From contig CAISOB010000041.1 of NCBI GenBank assembly GCA_903886975.1, forward strand, positions 1 through 64,000: a stretch of DNA of 64,000 bases. The letters are read 5' to 3'. The notes below the pieces were generated by a model. The model saw only the letters and a program-made list of their open reading frames with translations. It had not been told where the DNA came from and ran no database searches. Position 1 is the first letter of the stretch; every line of letters starts with the position of its first letter. The DNA is from an uncultured beta proteobacterium. Lineage in GTDB: Bacteria > Pseudomonadota > Gammaproteobacteria > Burkholderiales > Rhodocyclaceae. A program made the position numbers and the translations under genes. This document shows, one piece after another, positions 8,232 to 16,567 of the stretch.

Positions 8232-8519
8232 CTATTCTTTTTCCTTCAAGCTCGCTTCGTAGTTCGACAGCGTTACCCCCGCATGCGCGAGAAATTCGCG
8301 GATCTGCTTGATCTCGAGTTTCGGGCAGGTCGAACTGTTGTGCGGATGATGGAGGAAAATTTCGATCCGGTTGAGGACGATGCGAAAGCGCGCGCCGTGC
8401 GCCGATTCGATTGTCGCGCCAAGGTGCAGCAGCAAGGACTCGATTTCGCGCCAGTGGATATTGGCGGACAGCGGTTCGTGGTAAATCGCCTGCAGCAAGT
8501 GCAGATGTTTGTGACTCAT
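8232..8519 (-). CDS. Solitary HicA-like toxin-family protein
   Basis: This 95-residue protein has the HicA layout: an N-terminal helix with a Trp (IHWREIESLLLHLGA), a beta core (HGARFRIVLNRIEIFLHHPH), and a C-terminal helix (IKQIREFLAHAGV). Canonical HicA toxins are mRNA interferases that use a His in a G-S-H turn; here the turn reads G-A-R, so catalysis is doubtful. No HicB antitoxin gene is adjacent. The start at 8519 has a strong GGAGG site. It lies 82 bp downstream of livF on the same strand, so it may be transcribed from the liv operon. It could be a chromosomally domesticated HicA relative. Confidence 0.65.
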   Translation of the reverse strand: MSHKHLHLLQAIYHEPLSANIHWREIESLLLHLGATIESAHGARFRIVLNRIEIFLHHPHNSSTCPKLEIKQIREFLAHAGVTLSNYEASLKEKE

Positions 8520-8601
8520 GCCAACCTCCGCGGCCTGGATGATTACGCAGACATGCTATGCAAACGCTATTCTGCGCTCTCCGCGGGAGGCCGGCAAATG
8601 A

Positions 8602-9309
8602 TCAAATGCCGAGATAGGCCTTCTTGACTTCTTCGTTGCTGAGCAGATTGTCGGCCCTGTCTTCGAGCGTGATCGCGCCGTTCTCCATGACATACCCGCG
8701 GTGGGCGATCTTGAGCGCCTGGTTGGCGTTCTGCTCGACGAGAAAGACCGTGGTGTTGCTCTCGGCATTGATCTTCCGGATGATCTCGAATATCTGCTTG
8801 ATGATCAGCGGCGCGAGTCCGAGCGAGGGTTCGTCGAGCAGCAGCAGCGTCGGCCGGGCCAGGAGCGCGCGCGAAATGGCGAGCATCTGCTGCTCGCCGC
8901 CGGAGAGCGTGCCGCCGGCCTGCTGCCTGCGTTTTCCGAGAATGGGGAAGCGCTCGAAGACCTCGTCCACGTCGGCCTTGATCGCGGCTTTGTCCTGGCG
9001 CAGATAGGCGCCCATTTCAAGATTCTCGAGCACGCTCATCTGCGGGAAGATGTGCCGTCCTTCGGGGACCTGACAAATGCCCAGAGTGACAATCTTCTCG
9101 GCACCCAAGCGGTGAATTGGCTGGCCGCGAAACAGGATTTCGCCGTGGCGTGGCGGCGTCACGCCGCAGATCGACATCAGCGTGGTGCTCTTGCCGGCGC
9201 CGTTGGCGCCGATCAAGGTGACGATCTCGCCCTCGCGGATGGACAGCGAGACGCTCTTGAGCGCCTGAATGTTGCCGTAGAAAGTTTGGATGCCGCGCAC
9301 TTCAAGCAT
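8602..9309 (-). CDS. livF: Branched-chain amino acid ABC transporter ATP-binding protein LivF
   Basis: A 235-residue ABC ATPase with Walker A GANGAGKS, signature LSGGEQQM, Walker B LLLLDEPSLGLAP and switch His in FLVEQNANQA (Gln variant typical of LivF). The size and the short linker PEGRHIFPQMSV identify the smaller of the two ATPases of the LIV (HAAT) family. It is the last gene of the livK-H-M-G-F operon and overlaps livG by 8 bp. It powers import by the LivH/LivM channel. Confidence 0.95.
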   Translation of the reverse strand: MLEVRGIQTFYGNIQALKSVSLSIREGEIVTLIGANGAGKSTTLMSICGVTPPRHGEILFRGQPIHRLGAEKIVTLGICQVPEGRHIFPQMSVLENLEMGAYLRQDKAAIKADVDEVFERFPILGKRRQQAGGTLSGGEQQMLAISRALLARPTLLLLDEPSLGLAPLIIKQIFEIIRKINAESNTTVFLVEQNANQALKIAHRGYVMENGAITLEDRADNLLSNEEVKKAYLGI

Positions 9310-10102
9310 GGACTTCCTCGCCGAGGTAGGCTTCGATGACGCGCGGATTCTCCTTGATCTCGCGCGGCGTTCCCTGGGCGATCCCCTTGCCGTACTCCAT
9401 CACGTAAATGCGGTCGGATATATTCATCACCAGCTTCATGTCGTGCTCGATCAACAGGATCGCGACCTGCTCATCGGCGCGGATGCGCACGATCAACTCG
9501 TCGAGCTCGCGCGTCTCCTGCGGGTTCATTCCGGCGGCCGGTTCGTCAAGGAGCAGCAGGAAGGGCGCGGTCGCCAGTGCGCGCGCAATCTCGAGGCGGC
9601 GCTGCGCGCCGTAGGCAAGGTTGGCGGAAAACTCGTTGGCGACCTCGGCAAGACCAACCTTGGCAAGCAGCCGGTAACTCTCTTCGATGGTCTCGTGCCG
9701 CTCGCGCACCGACTTGCGTGTGCGCAGGATGGCGTCGAGTATCGTCGTGCTGGTTCTGCAGTGGCGGCCGATCATGATGTTCTCGAGCACGGTCATGGCC
9801 GGAAACAGGCGGATGTTCTGAAAGGTCCGCGCCATGCCCAGGCTGGTGATGCGGTTCGCTCTCATCCCGTTGATGCGGCGCGGGGCAAGGCCGGGCGCGT
9901 GAATCACGACGTCGCCGGCGGTCGGCTCATAGATGCCGGTGATGCAGTTGAACACCGTCGTCTTGCCGGCGCCGTTGGGCCCGATCAGCGCGACGATTTC
10001 GCCGGCGCTGATTGAAAAATCAACCTGGTCGATCGCGCGCAGCCCCCCGAAATCCATGGTCAGGCCGGTCACTTCGAGCAGCTTGTTACTTTCCATGACC
10101 AT
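9302..10102 (-). CDS. livG: Branched-chain amino acid ABC transporter ATP-binding protein LivG
   Basis: A 266-residue ABC ATPase: Walker A GPNGAGKT, the LivG hallmark ITSLGMARTFQNIRLF, a signature region LAYGAQRRLEIARAL, and Walker B LLLLDEPAAGMNP with IEHDMKLVM. The C-terminal GTPREIKENPRVIEAYLGEE is typical. The start may be 10102 or the ATG two codons later at 10096; either overlaps the end of livM. It pairs with LivF as the heterodimeric motor of the importer. Confidence 0.95.
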   Translation of the reverse strand: MVMESNKLLEVTGLTMDFGGLRAIDQVDFSISAGEIVALIGPNGAGKTTVFNCITGIYEPTAGDVVIHAPGLAPRRINGMRANRITSLGMARTFQNIRLFPAMTVLENIMIGRHCRTSTTILDAILRTRKSVRERHETIEESYRLLAKVGLAEVANEFSANLAYGAQRRLEIARALATAPFLLLLDEPAAGMNPQETRELDELIVRIRADEQVAILLIEHDMKLVMNISDRIYVMEYGKGIAQGTPREIKENPRVIEAYLGEEVHA

Positions 10103-11327
10103 CGCTTTCGTCGGCCGGAGCGCGTTCGTACTTGCGCCGCAAATTGCTGATCAGCCCCTGCGGGCGGAAGATCATCATCAACACCATCACCGCGCCGAAT
10201 ACCAGCATGCGGTACTCGGCGACGGCGCGCAGGTATTCGGGCAAGAGCTTCAGGGCCAGCGCGGCGATGATCACCCCGAGGATGGAGCCCATGCCGCCGA
10301 GGACGACCATCGAGAGGATCATCGCCGAATCCATGAAGGTAAAGCTGTCAGGATTGATGAAGTTGTTGTGCGCGGCGAAGATCACCCCGACGAGCCCGGC
10401 CCAGAACGCGCCGAGCGCGTAAGCCGAAAGCTTGGTGCGCGCCATGTCGACGCCCATCGCCACGCAGGCGATCTCATCCTCGCGCAGCGCCATCCAGGCC
10501 CAGCCGATGCGCGAATTTTTGAGCCGGTTGGTGACGAAGATGGTCAGCGCCACGAGCGCCAGAACGATGTAATAGCTGTAGAGCGATTTCTCGCGGCCAT
10601 CGAGAACGAGGCCGAAGAGGTCCGGGCGCGGGATGCCGGCAATGCCGGCGGCGCCGCCGAACAGTTCCTCGGAGTTTTCGAGAACGATCTTGGTGATCGA
10701 GCCGAAGCCGAGGGTGACGATCGCCAGGTAATCGCCGCGCAGGCGCAGAATCGGGAAACCGAGGACGATGCCGAAGAACATCGCCATGATCCCGCCGAGC
10801 GGCAGGCAGGTCCAGAAACCGAGATCGAAATTGCGGGCGAGCAGCGCATAGGTATAGGCGCCGACCGCGAAGAAAGCGATGTAGCCGAGATCGAGCAGGC
10901 CGGCCAGGCCGACGGTGATGTTGAGTCCGAGGCCGAGGACGACGAAGATCAGCGCACTGACCATGATATTGACATGGTAGAAATTCTGGCTCGTCGATAC
11001 GACCCAGGGGAAAATCAGTGCTGCCGCCGCCACGATGAGCAGCAGGCGCCGGCTGAGAGCCGGATCGTCGGAGAGCCGCTGCGCCCACGACAGTTTTGCG
11101 AGAAGCGGCCGTCCGGCGGCTACGCCAAGCGCCTGGCGGGCAGCGCGGCGTTCGGTCGATGCACGCCAGAACCAGGCAAGGGCGAAAGCGCAGAACCCGA
11201 GCCAAAGCATGTTGGCCCAGCGCCACTCGATTTCGTGATTGAGCGTATTGACCCGGACCACCATCAGCGGCAGGGCGAGAAACATGAACCACAGGCCGAT
11301 GACGAGAGAACGTTTGAAGTGCGTCAT
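10086..11327 (-). CDS. livM: Branched-chain amino acid ABC transporter permease LivM
   Basis: A 413-residue inner-membrane permease. The LivM core is clear: GLGLNITVGLAGLLDLGYIAFFAVGAYTYA, FPILRLRGDYLAIVTLGFG and the EAA-like loop IGWAWMALREDEIACVAMGVD. It is longer than minimal LivM proteins because the N-terminal 100 residues add two or three membrane segments, as in the long LivM subfamily. The stop overlaps livG, and the gap to livH is 2 bp, so translation is coupled. Confidence 0.94.
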   Translation of the reverse strand: MTHFKRSLVIGLWFMFLALPLMVVRVNTLNHEIEWRWANMLWLGFCAFALAWFWRASTERRAARQALGVAAGRPLLAKLSWAQRLSDDPALSRRLLLIVAAAALIFPWVVSTSQNFYHVNIMVSALIFVVLGLGLNITVGLAGLLDLGYIAFFAVGAYTYALLARNFDLGFWTCLPLGGIMAMFFGIVLGFPILRLRGDYLAIVTLGFGSITKIVLENSEELFGGAAGIAGIPRPDLFGLVLDGREKSLYSYYIVLALVALTIFVTNRLKNSRIGWAWMALREDEIACVAMGVDMARTKLSAYALGAFWAGLVGVIFAAHNNFINPDSFTFMDSAMILSMVVLGGMGSILGVIIAALALKLLPEYLRAVAEYRMLVFGAVMVLMMIFRPQGLISNLRRKYERAPADESDGHGK

Positions 11328-11329
11328 GC

Positions 11330-12238
11330 CTAAACCTTCTGCTTGACCGCTTTGCCGAGCAGGCCGGCGGGGCGCAGGACGAGAATCAGGACCAGCAGGC
11401 CGAAGGCGAAGACATCCTCGTAGGCGCTCGAGATATAGCCCGCGCCGAGGGTCTCGGCAATACCGAGAACCAGGCCGCCGAGCACCGCGCCCGGGATGTT
11501 GCCGATGCCGCCAAGAACGGCCGCGGTAAATGCCTTGATGCCGGCCATGAAGCCGATGGCGCTGTTGATCTGCCCGGTGCGCGAGGCGATCAGCACGCCG
11601 GCGATCGCCGCGAGGGCCGAGCCGATAATGAAGGTTGCCGAGATCACCCGGTCGACGTTGATGCCGACCAGCCGCGCCATGACGGCGTCCTGCTGGGTGG
11701 CGCGCATCGCCTTGCCGACGCGCGTGTATTTGATCAGCACGGTGAGCGCGATCATGGTCAGCGTGGTGACGACCAGGATCACCAGGTCGACTGAACTCAC
11801 GTAGCGCGAAAACGGCTCCATGAAATCAAAGTCGGTGATCAGTTCCGGAAACGGAAGAAAGTCCGGCGTCTGTGCCAACTGCACATAGTTCGTCAGGAAG
11901 ATCGAAGCGCCGATCGCGCTGATCAGCGGCGAAAGGCGCGGCGCGGCGCGCAGCGGGCGGTAGGCGATCTTTTCCAGGGTGTAGCCGTAGGCCGCCGCGT
12001 AAATAATGGCTATCACCGCGGCGAGCAGCAGTACCGTCGGGCCGCCGTACCCGGTCAGCGTCAGCACGCCGGAGACGATGAAGGCGACGAAAGCGCCGAT
12101 CATGTAGATCTCGCCGTGCGCGAAGTTGATCAACTGGATGATGCCGTAGACCATGGTGTAGCCGAGCGCGATCAGGGCGTAGATGCTGCCCTTGACCAAT
12201 CCGCCGCAGAGCAGCTCGAAAAAATACTCAGAATCCAT
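11330..12238 (-). CDS. livH: Branched-chain amino acid ABC transporter permease LivH
   Basis: The 302-residue permease starts at ATG 12238 (MDSEYFFELLCGGLVKGSIYALIALGYTMVYG); an upstream in-frame ATG would add 25 non-membrane residues. Typical LivH features are INFAHGEIYMIGAF and the cytoplasmic loop VGKAMRATQQDAVMARLVGIN. About eight membrane helices are predicted. With LivM it forms the transmembrane channel. It is separated from livK by 132 bp that hold a hairpin. Confidence 0.95.
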   Translation of the reverse strand: MDSEYFFELLCGGLVKGSIYALIALGYTMVYGIIQLINFAHGEIYMIGAFVAFIVSGVLTLTGYGGPTVLLLAAVIAIIYAAAYGYTLEKIAYRPLRAAPRLSPLISAIGASIFLTNYVQLAQTPDFLPFPELITDFDFMEPFSRYVSSVDLVILVVTTLTMIALTVLIKYTRVGKAMRATQQDAVMARLVGINVDRVISATFIIGSALAAIAGVLIASRTGQINSAIGFMAGIKAFTAAVLGGIGNIPGAVLGGLVLGIAETLGAGYISSAYEDVFAFGLLVLILVLRPAGLLGKAVKQKV

Positions 12239-12288
12239 GGCTAGACCGAGGGGAAAAATTGATTGTTGCAGGCGTCGGCGCCGGCCGG

Positions 12289-12315
12289 CCGTGTGCCGGG
12301 AATTGCCGCACACGG
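12289..12315 (-). terminator. Intercistronic hairpin between livK and livH
   Basis: CCGTGTGC and GCACACGG form a perfect 8-bp stem with an 11-nt loop, 55 nt past the livK stop and 50 nt before the livH start. No T-run follows. Such hairpins after binding-protein genes usually protect the upstream mRNA or attenuate the permease genes, giving more binding protein than channel. Confidence 0.5.
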
Positions 12316-12370
12316 CTTGATGGAACCGGAAGGTCCTTCGAACGTCCTCCCGGCTGATGCGGTTCCGCGC

Positions 12371-13486
12371 TTACTTGACCTCGACGAAGGCGCCTTTTCT
12401 GACCTGGTAGACAGAGAAGCCAACGCCTTCGGCGTCGCCCCTGGCGTCGAACTTGATCTTGCCGACGGTGGTTTCGATCACGCTGCTCTTCAATGCCTTG
12501 CCGAGCGCGTCGTAATCGGTGCCGCCGGCGACCTTGATGGCGTTGAGGGCAGCGAGCGTCGCAGCATAGCCCTGGTCGAAGAAAGTTCCGGGTTCCTTGC
12601 CGTACTTGGCCTTGTAATCGTTATGAGCCTTGACGTTCAAGGGATACTTCGAGACATCCATCGGGCCGGTGGCGTAGACGCCTTCGGCATCCTTGCCGGC
12701 GATCTTGAGGAATCCGTCGCCCTTGATGCCGTCCGGGCCGATGAAGGGCACGTTGATCTTGCGCTTGTTCATCAGCGCGAGCAGCTTCGAGGCTTCCGGA
12801 TGGTAGCCGCCGAAGATCAGCGCATCGGCGCCTTCCTTGCGCAGCTTTTGGATGACCGCCGTGTAGTCCATGGCGCCCGGCTGTATGCCTTCGTACATCA
12901 CGACCTTGGCCTTGCCACTCTTCTCGATCGCTTCCTTCGAGAAATCCGCGAAGCCTTTGCCGTAATCGCCCTTGTCGTGCACGATGGCGATCTTTTTGGC
13001 GTTGAGCTTGTCGATCACGAAGGTCGCGGCCATCTTGCCCTGATCGTCGTCAGAGGCGATGGTGCGGTAGAAGTTCGGATAATCACCGCTCTTGGTCAAC
13101 GGCGGGTTGGTTGCCGACGGGCTGATGACGATGACCTTGGCACCTTTGTAAATACCCATCGCGGCCTTTGTGGCGCCGGAGCAGACGTGGCCAATGACGA
13201 CGTTGACGCCTTCGGAAACGAGCTTGGTCGCGACGTTGGTGGCGATCTCGGGCTTGCATTGGTCGTCGACGAAAAGCAGCTCGATCTGTTTGCCGTTGAT
13301 GCCGCCCTTGGCGTTGACTTCGGCGATGAGCATTTCGGCTGCGTCCTTGGTCGGCAGGCCGTAGGGCGCGAGATCGCCGGTATGCGGGCCAGCGACGCCG
13401 ATCTTGATGGTGTCCGCAGCCAGGGCGGGCGTGGTGGCGGCGAGCGCAAGCGCTGCGGCGGTGGCGAATTTGACCAGAGTTGACAT
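12371..13486 (-). CDS. livK: Branched-chain amino acid ABC transporter substrate-binding protein
   Basis: The 371-residue periplasmic protein starts at ATG 13486 behind AAGGGGG; an ATG six codons earlier lacks a site. A signal peptide of about 23 residues is cleaved at ALAA/DTIK. The mature part is a type I periplasmic binding fold: IKIGVAGPHTGDLAPYG, INGKQIELLFVDDQCKP, VVIGHVCSGATKAA, VISPSATNPPLT, and LIFGGYHPEASKLL. It delivers ligand to LivHMGF. The ligand is probably Leu/Ile/Val but could be another amino acid, an amide or urea-type compound; sequence alone cannot decide. Confidence 0.93.
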   Translation of the reverse strand: MSTLVKFATAAALALAATTPALAADTIKIGVAGPHTGDLAPYGLPTKDAAEMLIAEVNAKGGINGKQIELLFVDDQCKPEIATNVATKLVSEGVNVVIGHVCSGATKAAMGIYKGAKVIVISPSATNPPLTKSGDYPNFYRTIASDDDQGKMAATFVIDKLNAKKIAIVHDKGDYGKGFADFSKEAIEKSGKAKVVMYEGIQPGAMDYTAVIQKLRKEGADALIFGGYHPEASKLLALMNKRKINVPFIGPDGIKGDGFLKIAGKDAEGVYATGPMDVSKYPLNVKAHNDYKAKYGKEPGTFFDQGYAATLAALNAIKVAGGTDYDALGKALKSSVIETTVGKIKFDARGDAEGVGFSVYQVRKGAFVEVK

Positions 13487-13530
13487 CGGTACGGCCCCCT
13501 TCAATTTATTAGTTATAAAAAAGACCGTGG

Positions 13531-13559
13531 ACCATAGTTGAAAAGCGGTCTGCGGTCAA
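13531..13559 (-). promoter_or_regulatory. Sigma-70 promoter of the liv operon
   Basis: On the minus strand TTGACC (13559-13554) and TATGGT (13536-13531) are 17 bp apart, placing transcription start near 13524, about 38 nt before livK. An inverted repeat AGACCG / CGGTCT (13522-13527 and 13546-13551) spans the -10 region and could be an operator. Confidence 0.6.
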
Positions 13560-13609
13560 TGAAAAGGCGTTTGTTTTCAGTCGTTCGGCTCGGCGCAGCG
13601 CTCGAAAAT

Positions 13610-14941
13610 TCACACCGTTGCCGGAAACTGCAGCACGACATCCAGCCCGCCGGTGGGGGCATCCGCGAGCGCCATTTCGCCGCCGCAAGCCAAGACGATG
13701 CGCCGGACAATGGCCAGGCCCAGACCGCAGCTGCCGCCGCTGGCGCGCGCCGGAGCGATCTGGGCAAAGGCTTCGAGCGCGTAGGCACGCTGCGCCTCGG
13801 CGATGCCGGGCCCGTGATCGCGCACGTGCATGCTGATCGTTCCGCGGCGCTCGATGCACAACACCACTTCGACCGGCGGGGCGCCGTGCTGCAGCGCGTT
13901 GGCGATCAGATTGTCGAGCAGGCGCTGCAGGTTGCCGGGGGCGATAGCTACCGCGCACGCCGCGGCCCCGTCGCCGACGGTCATTTCGATCGGCTGGCCG
14001 AGTTCGCGATGGCGCGCCACCTCGATGCTCACCGCGTCGGCGAAGGGCAGCGGCGCGGGCGGCGTATCTGCGTTACTCGCGCTGCTTTCGCTGCGCAGAA
14101 AGCCCAGGCACTGGCCGACAATGCGCTCCATGTCATCGGCATCGCGTGTCAAGCCGCTGCGTTCGGTATCGCTGTCGAGCAGCGCCAGACGCACGCGCAG
14201 CCGGGCGAGCGGCGCGCGCAGATCGTGGGTCAGCCCGGCGAGCATCTCGCGCCGCTCGGCATTGGCCGCCGCCAGTTGCGCGAGCATGGTGTTGTGCCGC
14301 TCGGCCAGTCGCCGCACTTCTCTCGGTCCTTCCGGAATCGCTCGTACCTGGCGAGCGCTGCCATCGCCGGCGGCGGCCACCGCTTCGCCGAGGCGCGCCA
14401 GCGGGCCGACGATGCCGCGCACGAACAATCCGGCGATCAGCACCAGCAAGGCCAGTGCGAGAGCCAGCCACAGCCATAAATCCGGGGGCAGTTCCTGCGG
14501 TTCGAAGCGCGGCGGCGGCAGCACCAGCCACCAGCGTTCGCCGCCGGCCATGAAACCAATCCACAGGCCGCTGCGTTTTCCCGGCCCGGCATGACGCAGA
14601 CGCACCGGTTGGTCGAGAAGCAGATCGAGGTCGGCGGCGAGATGACGGGCGAAACCAAACTCCGGTTCGTGACCCGGCACATTGTCGGTGTCCGGACGAA
14701 GTTGCATACCCTGCTCGCCGACATCAGCGACCACCATCCGCCGCCGCGTATCCGGATCGAGCCCGGGCAGGACCGTTTGCAGCAGGCGCACCTGGCCGGC
14801 GATGAACTGGACGGTCTGGCTCGCGTGCGAAGTCCGCCGGTAGTGCATGAAAAGCGTGGAGGTCGTGATCTCGGCGACGGCAACGACCGCGATGACTAAG
14901 AGAACCGTACGCGCCGCGAGCGAGGCCGGCAGCAGTCTCAT
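13610..14941 (-). CDS. EnvZ-type sensor histidine kinase
   Basis: The 443-residue kinase starts at ATG 14941, overlapping the regulator stop by 4 bp; an upstream ATG would read through the regulator gene. It has a first membrane helix (about 10-30), a periplasmic domain, a second helix (about 155-178), a HAMP segment, and a HisKA box GLTHDLRAPLARLR with His239. The ATPase motifs are NLIANALQHG, VRDHGPGIAEA and CGLGLAIVRRI. The protein and its regulator face a Spy/CpxP-like gene, an arrangement like cpxRA-cpxP, so an envelope-stress or metal signal is a reasonable inference. Confidence 0.92.
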   Translation of the reverse strand: MRLLPASLAARTVLLVIAVVAVAEITTSTLFMHYRRTSHASQTVQFIAGQVRLLQTVLPGLDPDTRRRMVVADVGEQGMQLRPDTDNVPGHEPEFGFARHLAADLDLLLDQPVRLRHAGPGKRSGLWIGFMAGGERWWLVLPPPRFEPQELPPDLWLWLALALALLVLIAGLFVRGIVGPLARLGEAVAAAGDGSARQVRAIPEGPREVRRLAERHNTMLAQLAAANAERREMLAGLTHDLRAPLARLRVRLALLDSDTERSGLTRDADDMERIVGQCLGFLRSESSASNADTPPAPLPFADAVSIEVARHRELGQPIEMTVGDGAAACAVAIAPGNLQRLLDNLIANALQHGAPPVEVVLCIERRGTISMHVRDHGPGIAEAQRAYALEAFAQIAPARASGGSCGLGLAIVRRIVLACGGEMALADAPTGGLDVVLQFPATV

Positions 14942-15660
14942 TGCCCAGTTCCTTCCCCGGCTTCGCCGTCGGGAACGAAAACGTAGCCGACGCCCCACAC
15001 CGTTTGCAAGTAGCGTGGGTGTGCAGGATCGTCTTCGATCAGCCGGCGCAGGCGATGGACCTGCACGTCGATGGCGCGATCGAAGGATTCGCTGTCGTCG
15101 CCACGCGTAAGCTCGAGCAAGCGCTCGCGTTTCATCGGCCGATTGGCGTTGGCCACCAGTGCATTGAGCAAGGCGAATTCGCCACTCGTCAAGGGTTGCG
15201 CTTCACCGGCGCGGGCCAGCTGGCGCGCGCCGCGATCGAAAGACCAGTCGCCAAAACGGTAGACGCCGCCGCGCGGGTCGGGTGCCGCGGCCGGTGGCGT
15301 GCCACGGCGCAATACGGCTTCGATCCGCGCGACCAGTTCGCGTGGATCGAAAGGCTTGCCGACGTAGTCGTCGGCGCCCATTTCGAGGCCGAGGACGCGG
15401 TCAACTGCTTCGTCGCGCGCGGTCAGCATGATGATCGGCCGCGTCTCGCCGCGCGCGCGCAGGCGCCGGCACGCGGCCAGTCCGTCTTCGCCGGGCAGCA
15501 TCAGGTCGAGCACCAGCAGATGCGGCTGATAGCGTTCAAGATAGGCATCGATCTGGCGTGTGTCCGGCAAGAGCAGTGTGTCAAAGCCATGCCGGCCAAG
15601 ATAGGTGGCGAGCAATTGCCGCAGTTCAGGGTCGTCGTCGACAAGGAGAATTTTCTTCAT
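14938..15660 (-). CDS. OmpR-family response regulator of the Cpx-like unit
   Basis: The 240-residue regulator starts at ATG 15660 (MKKILLVDDDPELRQ); 23 upstream in-frame residues are non-homologous. The receiver has Asp52 in VLDLMLPGEDG and the Lys in YVGKPFDPRE, and the winged helix ends in YLQTVWGVGYVFVPDG. It is the first gene of the operon and overlaps the kinase gene by an ATGA-type junction. Its divergent neighbour is a Spy-like periplasmic protein gene, the probable target. A 10-bp direct repeat in the shared promoter region is a candidate binding site. Confidence 0.94.
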   Translation of the reverse strand: MKKILLVDDDPELRQLLATYLGRHGFDTLLLPDTRQIDAYLERYQPHLLVLDLMLPGEDGLAACRRLRARGETRPIIMLTARDEAVDRVLGLEMGADDYVGKPFDPRELVARIEAVLRRGTPPAAAPDPRGGVYRFGDWSFDRGARQLARAGEAQPLTSGEFALLNALVANANRPMKRERLLELTRGDDSESFDRAIDVQVHRLRRLIEDDPAHPRYLQTVWGVGYVFVPDGEAGEGTGQ

Positions 15661-15722
15661 GGCCGGATCTTCAATCGTTGGCGAACATTCTATGACAGGC
15701 GCCCCAGTGCCCGCCGCCGCTG

Positions 15723-15737
15723 GAAACAATTTGAAAC
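15723..15737. promoter_or_regulatory. Direct repeat GAAAC-N5-GAAAC, candidate response-regulator site
   Basis: Two GAAAC pentamers start exactly 10 bp apart in the 187 bp between the divergent regulator and Spy-like genes. OmpR-type regulators bind tandem half-sites with this period, and the E. coli CpxR box is GTAAA-N5-GTAAA, so this is a plausible operator. Nothing else supports it. Confidence 0.4.
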
Positions 15738-15847
15738 CATCTTTTCCGGCAGAGAAATCATTTGCAATGCCAGCCGGCTGAGAATGGCGGCGTCAGAGCT
15801 AACACCCGATCTCCGACTCTTCCGTTCAACTAGACAGGACTTTTGCT

Positions 15848-16354
15848 ATGAAAATTAATTTTTCCCCGCGCATGCTCATCGCCACCTCGGCTCTCGCCTT
15901 CGGACTCGCCGGCAGCGCGTTTGCGGCGCCGCCGCCGAGCGATGCGCCTGGCGGCCCGGCGGCCGGCATGCACCAAAGGCAGGCGATGCATGGCATGAAG
16001 GATTTTGCTCGCCTGCACGACGAGTTGAAGCTCGATGCCAAACAGGAAGCGCTCTGGCAGGATGCTGCCAAGGCCAGCAGAGAAGGCATGGGCGGCATGC
16101 GCGAGCGGATGCGCAAGGAGCACGAGGAGATCCAAACCCTGCTCAGCCAGCCCGGCACTGATCTGCGCGCCGTCGCCAAGCGTATGGACGATTTCAGGGC
16201 GGAAGGCCAGGCCATTCACCAAGCCAATCGCGACCGTTGGCTGACGGTCTATGACGCGCTCAACCCCGATCAGAAAGAAAAAGCGCGCCTCTTCTTCAAG
16301 AGCAAGTTCGAGCATATGCGGCACGGCGGTCCGCGCGGTCACGGCCGCGGCTGA
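15848..16354 (+). CDS. Spy/CpxP-like periplasmic chaperone
   Basis: A 168-residue protein with a signal peptide of about 26 residues (cut at AFA/APPP). The mature part is helical and rich in Met, His and charged residues. It has two LTxxQ-like motifs (LKLDAKQEALWQ and LNPDQKEKARLF) and ends in a His/Gly-rich tail (HMRHGGPRGHGRG). Spy/CpxP proteins are cradle-shaped chaperones or stress sensors in the periplasm. The divergent two-component genes suggest feedback control like that of CpxP on CpxA. The His-rich tail could bind metal. A terminator follows downstream. Confidence 0.8.
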   Translation: MKINFSPRMLIATSALAFGLAGSAFAAPPPSDAPGGPAAGMHQRQAMHGMKDFARLHDELKLDAKQEALWQDAAKASREGMGGMRERMRKEHEEIQTLLSQPGTDLRAVAKRMDDFRAEGQAIHQANRDRWLTVYDALNPDQKEKARLFFKSKFEHMRHGGPRGHGRG

Positions 16355-16419
16355 CACCGCGCGGTCAGTCGCTGCAGCGTCTAGCGTCCACCGTAGCGGC
16401 AGAAAAGGCGCGAAGATTT

Positions 16420-16451
16420 CGCAAGGCTTTTCTTGGCCTTGCGTTTTCTTT
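16420..16451 (+). terminator. Intrinsic terminator after the Spy-like gene
   Basis: CGCAAGGC and GCCTTGCG form a perfect 8-bp stem with the 8-nt loop TTTTCTTG, followed directly by TTTTCTTT. It is 65 nt past the stop of the Spy-like gene and separates it from dacC. Confidence 0.8.
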
Positions 16452-16567
16452 GCCGCGCGTTTGCGGTGGCCGCCAGCGGCGAGCGTTACAAAATCACTTA
16501 AGGATACGCAGCGGGCGCAGGCTGGGGGCTTGTTATAATCACTGTTTCACCGATCCAGTTGGTTTCC

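Noticed and set aside
8602..13486. Urea or amide (Urt/Fmd) identity for the ABC transporter
   Set aside because: No urease or amidase genes are nearby and the five genes match the general LIV family; a specific substrate cannot be supported.
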